Part shown: positions 1 to 12,000 of the stretch, piece by piece
How positions within the stretch are numbered: position 1 is the stretch's first letter
Layout: every line of letters begins with the position of its first letter
Source of the DNA: Euglena gracilis
Lineage: Eukaryota > Euglenida > Euglenophyceae > Euglenales
NCBI GenBank assembly: GCA_039621445.1
Contig: CP154957.1
Coordinates: forward strand, 34,502,843-34,566,842
Length of the DNA stretch: 64,000 nucleotides
Direction: 5' to 3'
Notes under the pieces: generated by a model
What the model was told of the DNA's origin: nothing
What the model saw: the letters and a program-made list of their open reading frames with translations, nothing else
The model's database searches: none
Translations under genes and position numbers: made by a program

Positions 1-627
1 GAATTTTTTTATTGGTCTGTAATTTCAAATGCCATTCAAATAAAATTTTCTCAATAGACATCGTGCATCCCATCACTCCTGATGTTTTGTTGCTTTTATT
101 TCTCAACTGTTGTCAGTGGTTGGCATTTTTGTGGCTTTTCAACTGCTTGTTGGACAACAGTTTGGATCATTTGCCCCAGCCCATGAGCCCCCCCCCCCCC
201 ATACAGCTCTCTGCCAGGCCGCACCCCCTCCAATGTCCACTGAACTGATTTTGTTTCCAGCTCAGCCCATCTGAGTCGGGCCAAACAATTTTCTTTTGGG
301 GCGTTCCGTTGGGGAAAATTGGGGGGAGGGGTCGAAAATGGTCAGAAATGGTGGAAGTTTTCTCGGTGAGTACCTCAAAGTTTGCGCAAAAATTCCAATT
401 CAGGGGACCTTGGCAGCAGGCACCTAGGTCAACCAGAACCGACCAGGGCCGATTTTGCATTTTCTCGGCTGATTATGCCCATGGGCAATGGTGGACAAGG
501 TCTTCCCTGGCTTTTCATTTTTTTTGGCCATTATTGCCATCATTACCCATCACCCCCAAATTTTGCCCATTTTGTGCAACTTTTGGCCCATTAAAGCCTG
601 TTTTTGGTTTAAGGGAGCAACTCAACA

Positions 628-805
628 GAAGGATGTGACCAAAGAGCAGTCCAAAATGACCAAAAGTCACCAAAAAAATCAGCAGAAGCAACCTCAAGTG
701 GGCAAAAGTGGCCAAAAAGCAGCAGAAGGAGCCTCAAGTGGACAAAAGTTCACAGGCGTGACCAAAAAAAGGGGGCAAAAGCAGCCTCGAGTGGTCAAAA
801 CAGTT
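628..805. repeat. Degenerate tandem repeat of about 55 bp
   Basis: Three loose copies of a unit built from 'cagaag.agcctcaagtgg' followed by 'caaaagtggccaaaaag' occur around 676, 720 and 780. The Lys/Gln-rich open frame across this stretch is a by-product of the repeat rather than a gene. Confidence 0.5.
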
Positions 806-904
806 AAAAGCAACAAAAAAGTGACCAAAAACAGTTCCAAAGCAGCAAAGAAGTGCCAAAAGTCGGCAAAGTGCTGAAAAAGAAGCCAAAACCTCGGCAA
901 TAAT

Positions 905-1012
905 TTCTGCCTGTGCCGTGACAGCCACGGCAAAAAGATTTATTTGCGCCGCGACTTTTTTTTTTGCACCGCGGCACGAGCGCCGCGGCGCACAACTGCA
1001 AGTATGCCCCCA
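905..1012. repeat. Dispersed repeat, copy 1
   Basis: This stretch contains 'gtgccgtgacagccac', then 'tttgcgccgcgac' and 'cgagcgccgcgg'. The same blocks in the same order recur at 61195-61325. The two copies lie 60 kb apart and differ by substitutions and small indels, as expected of an old dispersed repeat. I cannot see termini or target duplications. Confidence 0.6.
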
Positions 1013-2773
1013 CCTATGGCTGATTATTTGCCGACTAGGGCCGGCTATGGCAGCAAAATGGGAAGTGACCATAGGTGCCTGCTCTGCAGGGCCAGGTGGA
1101 ACCCTCCCCCGGGAATTTCACTTTATTTTCGGGATTCCAGCTTCGGGGTTCCAAGGTCATTGGGTTTGTACAGGTGGCCACCCTAATTTCATGGTCTGAG
1201 ATGGAGAAAGCAAGGCCAATCGGGGGTTTAAGGAGCTGCCCAATGGAAGGTGCTTGATCCCCTTTTTCTTGCCAGGGAAACTCAGGGATTGAGGGGACTC
1301 TCAAAGACTCGCGGGGGGGGGGGTCTGCCAGCAGGTTGGGGAAAAAGGTAAAAAGGGGGGGGGGCAGCAAAAGGGTTGGACAGAGTATTAAATGCGGAGG
1401 GAGCAGGGTTGGACCAGATCTCCTCGGGGGGGGGGGGGTCGGTTGGTCCCCCAGAGGAATAATTTGGCAAACATTTCTTTGAGCCTTAAAAAAAACCCCA
1501 AATTGGTGTTTTTAGGAGAATCTGCAAAAACATACAAAAAAAACAAAAAAGCGTTGTCCGATGCTAGCGAAGAACAAATTTTGTTGCCAGGGGGGACCCC
1601 GGCTAGATCCCTGCATTAGCTTGTGGAATGGAATGGAGTCCTGTGGAGGGTGCAAGTACCCTCCACAGGCAAATGCCTGACTCCCCATCAATGGAGTAAT
1701 TTGTCCTTTTCACGTAAGCGCATCCATCAACTCTACGGCATGCGTTGGCAAGAGTGTCTGGCGGCACAAACATGTTTTTTTTGTGTTTTTCGATTTTCTT
1801 TTCTTCTTTTTTTCGTTATGTTTTTGTTTCCCAAAGAAGGATTTCGACACAAATAAATTTGTATTTGGGGCTTGATTGTTCCTGAGAGCAAATTTTCCAT
1901 CTTGAATACTCTGGGCAGTAAATTGCATAAATTCACAAATATCGTGACCCCCAGGGGGGTTTAATGGAAATTTCATTCACTGAACAACATCATTACTCAT
2001 CGCATTTCACCATAAGTGACATTTTGGGTCCATTTTCGTAGCTGGAGGTATAAATCTATTCAAAAAGTAGCTTTTGGTACTTTTTGCAGCGTCATTTTAT
2101 GTGTCCGCTTTTCGAAAGCCAGAGGGGGTTCATATTCGGTTGCCAAATCAAGGACCCTAGGAAGGATTTCATATTTGCAGGAGGGGTCACTGGGGTTTAG
2201 GGCTGTGCAAATAGGTGGTGAGTGATTTTTTGGTAGATTGAACTCGCTTTCAGTCTCCCTGTGAATCCCTCCGACGAACAATGTGCACACAGATTCACAA
2301 ACACACGCAGCCTGCCAAGCTCAAAAAAGAAAAGATTTTGCTTGAGAGAACGAACGGGGTGTGGAGGTGCTTGAAAATTGATCATTATCTGGGCAAACGT
2401 AGGAAATGCACTTTCAAAATGTTCACGCCAGATGACATCCCCCCCCCCCGGACACCCCTCCTCCTTACATGCAACTTGGCCAGCCCAATATGGCTTTCAG
2501 TCTTTGCACATGCAAAAACTCTTCACTTGCAAACTTGGCCCCACCCCTTGCTGCCCAAGGCGGGGGGTATTGAACTTTGGTCAAGTTCACGTGCCTGCAA
2601 ACCTTTTCGATTATTTGAAGAATTCCCACTGTCGATTCTTGGAAGTCTGCTCAAATGCAAGCTCCTCTAAGCCCCTGCTTGGGGACCCATAATAAGGCCA
2701 GAGAGATATGGCACACAGGGTGCTGCGCAATAACTGAATAAATTGATGCTGGTCCCCTGCTACTCTGGCGCAG

Positions 2774-3013
2774 GTCATCCGGACGACGGCGGGGTTGGCC
2801 CTGAACCCCGCCCGCCACCTGGCGCTGCTGCAGTCCGTCCAGTCCAGCCTGGCGCTGCATTTCGCGGCGTTCTTCGTGCCCGCGGGGGTTCTGTTCTACG
2901 TGCTGTGCCTCGCCCTGCTGCGCCTGCCGCGGGACGACGGGCTGCCGCAGCTGAGCCTGCTGAGCGCGCAGATCAACACCCTCTTCTTCCACGTCTGCTC
3001 CCCTCCGCTCTGG
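2774..3013 (+). CDS. Exon, membrane protein (two or three hydrophobic segments)
   Basis: The acceptor is CAG at 2771-2773 and the donor is GTGGCA at 3014, giving 80 codons in phase 0. The product starts VIRTTAGLALNPARHL and continues into two clear hydrophobic stretches around FAAFFVPAGVLFYVLCLALL and INTLFFHVCSPPLW. Third positions are almost all G or C, unlike the flanking DNA. Family not recognised. Confidence 0.6.
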
Positions 3014-6000
3014 GTGGCAGTTCTGCCCAACAGAGAAAAAGCACCACAATGACTGCTTTTAAGTTTTAAGCTTGCTGCGTTTAAGGCTACTGGGCCTCTG
3101 GTGGCCAAATGCTGCTGCCACGTGTTGTCGGTGGATTTGCATGAATCTGCACTCTGGGACAGGAAAAGCCCCTCCACGCTGAATTTTCAGGATTCGTGTC
3201 TGTTTGCCCATCTGTTTGTTTTGTTTACTTGTTAGTTTATTTGGTTTATTTATGTTTCCCGATTTCCAAATATTTTTTGAGGTTTTCGTATGAGTCGCTT
3301 GGTGGGTTGAGAGGCTGGGGTAGGGTTGTCGGTGGCGGTTCCCCCAGGTTCTAGTCTTTTCCCCCCTGGGGCATTGAGTGGACGTTTCTTTTCTCAACCT
3401 CTGGTCATCTCCTCTCCCAGGTCCCTTTCGTCTGGGCCGACCGGAAGATGTTCCTCCGCTTCATCTTCCTCATCGGCCTTTGCATCGGGATCAACATCGC
3501 GGCGACGGACCTGGCCGGACCTCACCTCCCCGCCCACCCCTCCCGGGACGGCTTCCCCATTTTGGGTGAGGGCTGCGCATTGGCGGTGGTGGGGGCAGCA
3601 AAGCGACGTGGCGGCAGGCGTGCGCGGTGTGTCTCGAGTTGGGGGGTCGCCCACACCTGCCCCAGGGCGGGAAGGGGAAACCCACCCCGGAAATGCGCAG
3701 GTGGTGGCTTCAATATCGGGATCGCTGGGGCAGTCAGGACCGTGCGCAGCCGAGCCAGTGCCTGGCACCATCCTGGCCCCGGCGATGCGGTTCGCCCTCA
3801 TGGTGCTGAGCATGTGATGGGCAAAGGCAGTGTTCCTGTGCATGGAAGGGACAGGAGGATGGAAGGGGGACTTGGACAAGAAAAATGGTGTGGGAAATGT
3901 TGTGGACGAGATTTTTCCAAGGTTTTAATTTTTCACATTTGGTGAGATTTATCAACCACTCACAAGTCACGTTGACGCTGGACATGTGATTCTTTATTCC
4001 AGTTTTCCATTTTCTGGCATGCTTTTTTTGAAAGAAGTTTTTTCCAAATTTGGTGTGTGATGTTCCGATTTCAAGGTTTCGAAGTTGTCAGGTTTCCCCC
4101 TCTCCTCCCTCTGACATGTGTGATTGGTATTTCTTCATTTTGCCACTTACAATAGGTTTACTCTTGTTCTTTTGTGATTTGTTTTGCGTTATGCTTATTT
4201 TTTTTGCCAAAATAAAGCACGTTCATTTCATGAACATGGGTACAACCGGGGAGGGGGACGCCATCTGTCAGCCATCAGGCCATCATGGCCAGCTGTGACC
4301 CATAGGAAAATGAGGTGTCCATCTCATTGCAATGCTCAACAAGCAATTCTCTCATCATTTTTAAATGAAGTCCATTTATTGGTCATTTGTGAGAGGTGCA
4401 TTTTCGGGAATTTTGAGCCATTTTGACCAATTTTGGATTTATGAACGGTTCCAACATTTCAGCCAACTTTGGTTCGCTTTGTTCAAGGTTGAGGATCTTT
4501 GCCCAAAAAAAAAAGTGTCCGCGTGGCCCAGCAATTGCCATGGCCATGATCCAGGCTGCCCTGTTGCCACCCAAAGTGCTAAAATTGACTGATATGCCAA
4601 CCAAAACAAAAAAAATTGAAAGCAAATTGGGAATTTGTAATGTATTTTCCTCACAAGTCATGCATTTGTAACCCAAATTTAGGAATTTGAACACCAAATT
4701 AGGCATTTCTCACATTAGGAATTTGCTTAAGTTTGAAAATAGAATTTTGCATTCAATTTGAAATAGAAATACTCATTTTTCAAGATAATGACAACGCTTT
4801 TTTTTAAAGGCCAGGTGGATTATTAGTTGGTTTGGCAAGAGCTCAGGCATAAATGTGCTTTTGATTTTTTTTCCTGTGATGTAAACGAGTTTCCCACCAG
4901 GCGCCACGGTTCTACGTTGTGTAGGATGTCAAGGGTGCCCACAAATGCATCCCACAAATTCATGTGTGTATGCAATGCGGAAATAGTAAACGACAAAATG
5001 CAGTTGCGCAACTGTGAATATTTGACCCCCGCATTTGGGACCCTGGCAGGTCGAGAAAAAAGTCCAAAAAAAGAGTGAAGGCAGAGCCTTACTTGAACGC
5101 AAATATGAGAGGGAACTGCTTGGGTCTAGGTCTCCGCAGAAAATGGCTTCCTTCCAACAAGTATGGCCATCATGTGACAATGATGCCAGTGGCTGGGGCG
5201 CTGTATTGGCTGTTTCTCCTTGCAGCCAGGCACTGTTGGGAAAGCAGCCCTGAAAACAACCGCTTTTGTGTTTTCCTGCCCATTTCGGATGCAATGGATG
5301 TGATCTGAAATATGCTGATACGATATGGTGCTGCGAATACAGATGAATAAAGGTACACACAATTGTGACCGTACAAATGCACCCGTAGGTCAAATTATGT
5401 TAACAGTTGTATTAATAGTTAACATTATATAACAGCCAAAATGAGAGGTTTGATGACAGCTTATGGGTGAGCGGAAACATGGAGTAGTATGGTACCTTTT
5501 TTATGAAGCAGTTCTGCCCCCCCCCCCCCTGAGAATCGGCCGAGTGGGTTGCCCCTGAGGGGAGGGTTAGGAAATCCCTGAGTGGCTCCTTGCCTCCCCA
5601 CCTCTTGTGGCCACCCCTTTAATGGGCAAAATAAGAACCCCAAAATAAGACTTCCTTTGGGCTGACCGATCAAAAATCCAAAAATATGGCCCTGCATTTT
5701 CAAGCACCCCCCAAAATTTATGACCCCTCTAACAGCGAAAATTTTTCACCTGATATATAGGACATTCCCAAATTTGGACACAAGATATATTTCAAGTCAT
5801 ATGCAAGTCCCAATATGAATCAATCAAGGAAATTTTGCATGTGTTTGGGGACTTGAGAAATGTTTTTTTGGGGGGATTGGATTGGTGAAGAAAAATCCAA
5901 AAATAACCCCCCTCCAAAAGTCCAAAAACCCCAGAGTTTTCCAACAGCCCCTCCCCCAAAGACCCGTGCCTTATTTGGGGAGCCGTGCCGAGCCGTGCCG

Positions 6001-9000
6001 GGTCTGAATAATCCTCTGTGTCAGTATGTCACATTTGCTCGACCCTTTCGGCCAGGGCCGATGCAGAGCCTGCCTCCAACAACTCCCAAGTGCTTTGTGT
6101 GGGGTGAAGAGACAACGTTATTGGTCATTGTCGCTGGCTTGCAGCTTACCGTTCAGGGAGCTTTGCTGGCGGGGAGCTTTGTGTCCCCAAGCCAGTTGGT
6201 GTGTTGTGTGCTGGATGTGACGAGGAGAATTATTGTAATTTCAGTTTCTTTGATCTGTGAGAATTTTACTGAACTTTTAGAATTCATTTATTTGTATCCT
6301 CTGAGAATGGTTTGAGGATGACATTATCCAGAGCCTCAGGCAGATTTACCTACCCCAACGTCACACTTTTGAAGATTTGGAATCGAGGTCTAAAATACAT
6401 AAGGCACCCCCATATCTAAAAGACCCTGTGGAAGAATCAATATAAGACACCTGTGGAATTTCGAGGCAGAATGAGGATCAAGACTCTTCTCCCCACAAAA
6501 AAAACACCTGACCTGAGGCGAACAACTTCGCCGATGTTGGTCAGATTTATTCTCAAATTATGAATTAGAATCATTTCACATGATGGGAAGTCCATCTGGT
6601 TTGGAACAAAACCCTTACATATGAGGCTGTGTGATTTTTGAAAGTCCCAACATCAGGGAACCGTGTGTCTAATTAGGTGGACCATTGAGACTTTGGATTG
6701 GAGCTCTTTTCTTAGGGGGTAAGCTATGGGGGACAAAGGCAGGTTTGGCAATAAGTGACAAGTCATGTAGGAAATGATAACTCCACATTATTGTGTGAAC
6801 CAGCACCATTTCTGAAAATAAATTAGATTCCAAATTTTATGAAATGCTCCCAGGGTTATTCAGCCGACAAGGGGTGTTTAATGGGCAGGATCAAGGACTC
6901 TGCCTTTCGGCAGGAATGTTTGGGTTTAAGAATCGTTTGTTTTGAAAAAGATCTCGAAAATGACTCACCATCCAATAAAGTTCCTGACCAAACCCCTGAC
7001 TCTCTGCAGACCATTTGGCGGCCTCTATGGCCAGCCTGCCGAATGGGTCATTATAGGCTGATTTGTGGGGCTTTTTAACCCCAGAAGGAAGTGCGACCCT
7101 GACAATTTTCAACAAATATTTCAAAAGAGCCCCGAAAGAAATAGACACCCTTGGGATTTGGGGGGGGGGGACCAAAATAGAATGTGCCAGTTTCCCAAAA
7201 ATGCGTGATCTATTTTATTTTTTCTTGATGTTAAAAATGGCATTTTTTTGAAATAATTTTTGCCAACTGAAAACTCTTGCCTTTGAACCTATTTTTGTAA
7301 CCCCCCTCGAGAACTTCGGCCGGGAATTTTCAGCAAAGATCTGGAAAATAGACCCCCCTCAAATAGGGCTCCTCCTTTGAGAATTTCAACAATCTCAGGA
7401 ACCCACCCAAAAAAGGAGAACTTGGGGTCTGTTTTGGGGGGTTCCGTCACCTTACAAAAAGGATTTGAGACGTAAACACATGTGGCCATAGTTATGCCAC
7501 ACAGCAATGGAAACAGTCCCTCCATTATTGCAAAATATTTTTCATAAAACCTTCTCTTTTCAGTGGGTCAGAGTCAAAAGAAGCTTTTTATTCAAAAGAC
7601 CTCGATGGCAATGGGGAATGAAAGAAAATATCTGGCAGAGGCAGGGGCACGGGACACGGGACACGGTGTTCCATAAGTTACATAATCCGAAGCTTTGAAG
7701 TTTTTTTTCTTCATTAATTTGCAATTATTGCATGATGAAGCTTTTTGAAATAATGAAATCAGCATGTGCACATGCAAGTTTGCATGGTTTTCTTTTGGTT
7801 CTTGACTAGTCAATTTCAGAACGTGCTGATCTGGTTCCAAAGCTGACCCCATTGGCTTGAAAATGACCTTTTGTTAGGAGTAGGTCAGCCATTTCCCTCC
7901 CGCTGTGCATGAAGTGACCTCGCACCAGGATGAGGGATGGCAGTCACCCCCCCCCCCATTGGTGTCACCAAATTGTGATGTGGGAACGTCCACAAATATG
8001 CATTCCACAGAAGTAGCCACTGGGGTCTTGTGCTAGATGATTTTCGGATGACAGCTTCGTGGAGGGCATGACGTATTCGGCATGAAGTAACATATGGCGA
8101 AGGAATAATATATGGAATGTGGTCAGGGTGTTAAGTGAGTGGGGAGGAGGGGTGGTATGGACTCCCCGAAGGGAGGGGGTCGGATCCTCCCCTCCCTGTG
8201 CAAAAAAAAAGACCTTGAAAAAGGCCCACAAATCGCGTTTTCCCACATTTTTTTGAAAATATTGGAAAAGCATACACCAAAAATTTCATCTTCCCCGGCA
8301 AGAAGCGCTGGAATGTTTTGGCAGTTCCCAGGGGGGTCTGGAACCCCCCCCCGTTTGGCCAATGCCTTGGCTGCTCAGTCACTTCCGTGGCACTGTTTCG
8401 TTTCCAGGTGACCGTTCCTGGCCAGTCGGCCACGGTCTTGTTTGTGACCCAGGGCCTGACAAATGGGACCACTGGAGGAGACCTGGGCTATGGTGGGCAG
8501 CCCCCAGACATGCAAGTGCGCTCAGGGAGTGGTTTTGGGGTGGGTGGGGTGGGGGAGGAAGACGTTCTCAGTGCCCCGGGCCTCTTCGACCCGGTCTTTG
8601 TGGTGAGGTCGGCGAGATCTACCCAAACGGGACTTTTGTTTTTTCTTGGCGAAAAAAATTATTTTCAGCGAGTCAATTCCAGGGAGCACCGACCACCGAC
8701 GTTGCCTCCGAACAACTCAATCCCCTCCAACACAGACCTCCATCTCCAGCGGCCAACAGGGTCACCCCAGGCACACCCCTCAGCACATCGCATCGTCCCC
8801 CCCCCCCACTCCTTCCCTCCCTCGCCGGCCTCTGCCGCCATCACCCAATCCCTCCTCCTCGGCTTCCGGCGGGCGGCGGACGGTGGGCTGCTGTTCGAGG
8901 ACGACTCCCACTACTTCGTCTTCGCCGGGACTCCTCCAGGCCGCCCCGCCCCCCCCCCCAGGGCAGTACGGGAATCGGCCAAACAGCCAGGGTGGTGGGG

Positions 9001-12000
9001 GGGGGGGGGTCGACCACCCCCCCCTCCAGGCTTTCTCACACCGCTCTGGCCCCCCTGCCCTGCCTCCGAGGCCAGGGGCGCCTGCCGCCCAAAACTGGTT
9101 CTTCGTCCTCAACATCGCCCGGGTCTTCATGGGGTGGTCCCACCTGGCGCACGGCATGCTGCTGGTGGCCAGCGGGAAGGAGCCTCTGGGCCCCCTCAAC
9201 GCCCACGCTCTTCCCTGGTCTGCGGCCCTCAAAGGAAGTCGGCCACGGAGCAAACGATGGGCATTTCTTTGTTCAGCAAACGAGGGGCAACCTTTATTCA
9301 CTTTGCATATGCATATGTGGTTATGAAGAGATATGGGCCAAATGCCACAAACTCTCTGTTTTTGGTTGCATTTATGTTTCCCAAAAAAGCCATGCCTTTT
9401 GGGTTGAAGGAGGGTTGGATTTTGTTTAAAAAAGAATAGGTTTGTGGCATTGCATTTCCTGGACACACAGGGGACAGTGTGCCCTCATTGCCTTCCTCTC
9501 TCTGGGTTGGGTGGATTTTCTCTATCAAGGTGTGCCCCCTGAAGCGAGTGCCCATCGCCATCTGTTGCGGGCCATCATTTTTCTTCTGCATGCAGATCGG
9601 CAGGTTCCTAATGAATGATCCCCTGAAAAACAAAATTTTCAAACTAGTTGTGACGTTAGGCAAGGACGTGTTGGGGTGATTTCCTTTTTGAAGAGCTAGC
9701 ACCCAGGGAAGGGACGAGGGAAGGGAGAGGGAAGAAGCCCCACTGTGCGTTTTTTTGAAGTTCACACTCTTTTGTTCGCTGTTTCATTTGTTGTCCGAAC
9801 TGTGCCAGGAAAGTTGTCTTCCGTTGTGCGTTTTTTTGGGGGGGGGTTTAAGTTCTGACGATCTTTGCACATTCTTGTTTGTAACACAGCTATTGCAGCG
9901 CATCTTTTCCCCTGTGTCTGTGAGTTGCATCCGCCAGCCGGCCCTCTCCCCCCCATCCCTCCAGCGGTGGTGCTTCTGATGCCCAAACTGGCCGTGCCGA
10001 GCTACACCTCCCCGCTGCTGGACACCGCCACCCCGAAGGTGGTCTCCCCCCGGGTCGGCGCCCCTGCTTTGAACCCTCTGAATGGCGCCGACCCGCCGCC
10101 AACACCTCCAACGTCCATTCTTTCCGGTCCTCGGACGTTCGGTCCCTCAGCCCAGGCGTCGGCTGAACTTAGGGTCCGTCAATTTACCCCCCCCCCAGCT
10201 TTTGTGGTCCAGCAGACAGCGCTGTCACTCGGGTTTGGCTTCTTTTTGACTCGGAACCCTCTTGGGGAAGGGGGGAGGGGTCGGTGGGTCCAAGGCCGGA
10301 TCCACCCCCCACCCCCAGCCCAGGGGACCCCCAGCGGGCATCTGAATGCATTTTCCAAAAAAAATTCCGGCGCTTCGTGCCTGGGGTCTCAAGAGATGCC
10401 TAATTTGGGTGAGTCCAAAGCAACTCCGTCGTCACCCCCACGTCTATGCGTGTCGGCGGTGCGTCGCCGAGGCCTGCGCGTGCTTCAATGCCTGGGAGGT
10501 GGCGTCGTCCTGCACCTCGCTGTCCCACAACGGCCGGGTCTCCGGGCCTGCCCTCCCTCCTCCGCAGGTACTCCCTTCGCCCTGGCGGACTCTCCCCAGA
10601 GGCCCTGTCAAAGGTCATTGAATCCTCCTCCTTCTGCCCCTCTCTGGAACAAAGGGGATGGGGCAGGGTTCGATATTAGGGGCGCACAGGATTTGGGTGG
10701 AGGGTCTCCTCCCCACCCCCCACCCCCTCCTTGAGGGGGGGGGGGTCCGGACCCCCCACCTGCCAGGGGGGTCCAGACTGACCCGGGGGGGGGGGGCACC
10801 CCCAAAATGGCATTTTTGGCCGTTTTGGAGGAGGGGGTCAAAAAATATGGCCCAGCTCTTTGTGCCGGGCTGAAAATTGGTCGCCCGGATCGGTGTGGGG
10901 TGTCCCCCCTCCCCCCCCATCCTGGACCAGGGGGGTCCGAGGCCTTGGATGAGGAGCGTGCGCCCTGGCTCCCTGGGTCCAGCCCTGGATCGGGTGTACT
11001 CCCCTCCTGGAACCCATCCCCAGAGGGGGCGCGTCCCAGCCAGCGGCTGTTTTTCCCGGCTGGACCCCCCCCCCTCCGCGGCCCTGACGTGGTCCCAGGT
11101 TTGGGCCGAAGCCAGGAAAGGACCGTCCCTCCGCCTCCCCCACCCCCCCAGGGCTCGCCGCTGTGGGCGGTGGTGGTCCAGCACTGCCTCATGGCGGTCG
11201 CCCTCCTGGCGCTGCTGTTCTCCACCGGCCGCGGCGGGGCCACCCTCGGCCTGGGGGCGGGGCCCGCCCCCGCTGCGCCCCCGCCGGCTGGTCTCAGCTG
11301 CTCCGGGCGCTCTCCAGTGCCGCCACCGTCGCCCTCATTTTCGGGCCTGTCAGGCAGGTGGGCCCTCGCTTTGGTTATGCATGGTGCATGCGTGTATCTC
11401 AAATGGTTTATCAGGGGCCTGAACGACTGTGCAGCATGAATTTCTTTTACTCCCCCCCCTATGTCCAACGACCCCCCTATGTCCAATGCCCCCCCCCCCC
11501 TGGTCAGAGGACACCTTTTCGGAGGTTTGACCAAATTTTTGGTCCCGGCGCTTCACGCCGGGACGAAAAATTTTGCCCAAAAATTGGCCAAAAATTTGGC
11601 CAAAATGCAATTTTTGACACTTTTTTGGACAAAAATTTGTCAAAATTGCCCAAAATTTTCGGCGCGAAGCGCCAGAAGGGAAAATTTGGGCATTTTTGGG
11701 TGGGTAGGGACCCGGGTGCCCACCAACTTTCTTTTGACCCCATGTCCAACGACCACCCCCCCGGTCAGAGGACACCTTTTTGGTCACTACCCTATGTCCA
11801 ACGACCACCCCCCCCCCCCGGTCAGAGGACAGAGGTTACCGGTCATTGGACATCGGGGGGGGGGGGGTAGTTTTATGTTTTTGGATGTGAGGATTCTCAT
11901 ATGTCTCAATGGCTCTTTCTACTGCATTTGCTTTCCCTCATGACGTCCCTAGCGTAGCTTGATGATCCAGTTCAGCCCAATATGTGGCCAAACTGAGTTT

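Larger units (their letters stand above)
1..2770. other. Spacer with no recognisable gene
   Basis: I see no exon with family similarity or matched splice signals here. Open frames exist on both strands, but they run through low-complexity or C/G-run sequence. Contents are degenerate repeats at about 628-805, a dispersed repeat at 905-1012, G-run patches near 1310-1440 and a C-run near 2440. It could be upstream flank or intron of the membrane-protein gene that follows. Confidence 0.5.

Noticed and set aside
488-877. Lys/Gln-rich 129-codon open frame
   Set aside because: It is produced by a degenerate 'ccaaaagtg' repeat, and the reverse strand is equally open.
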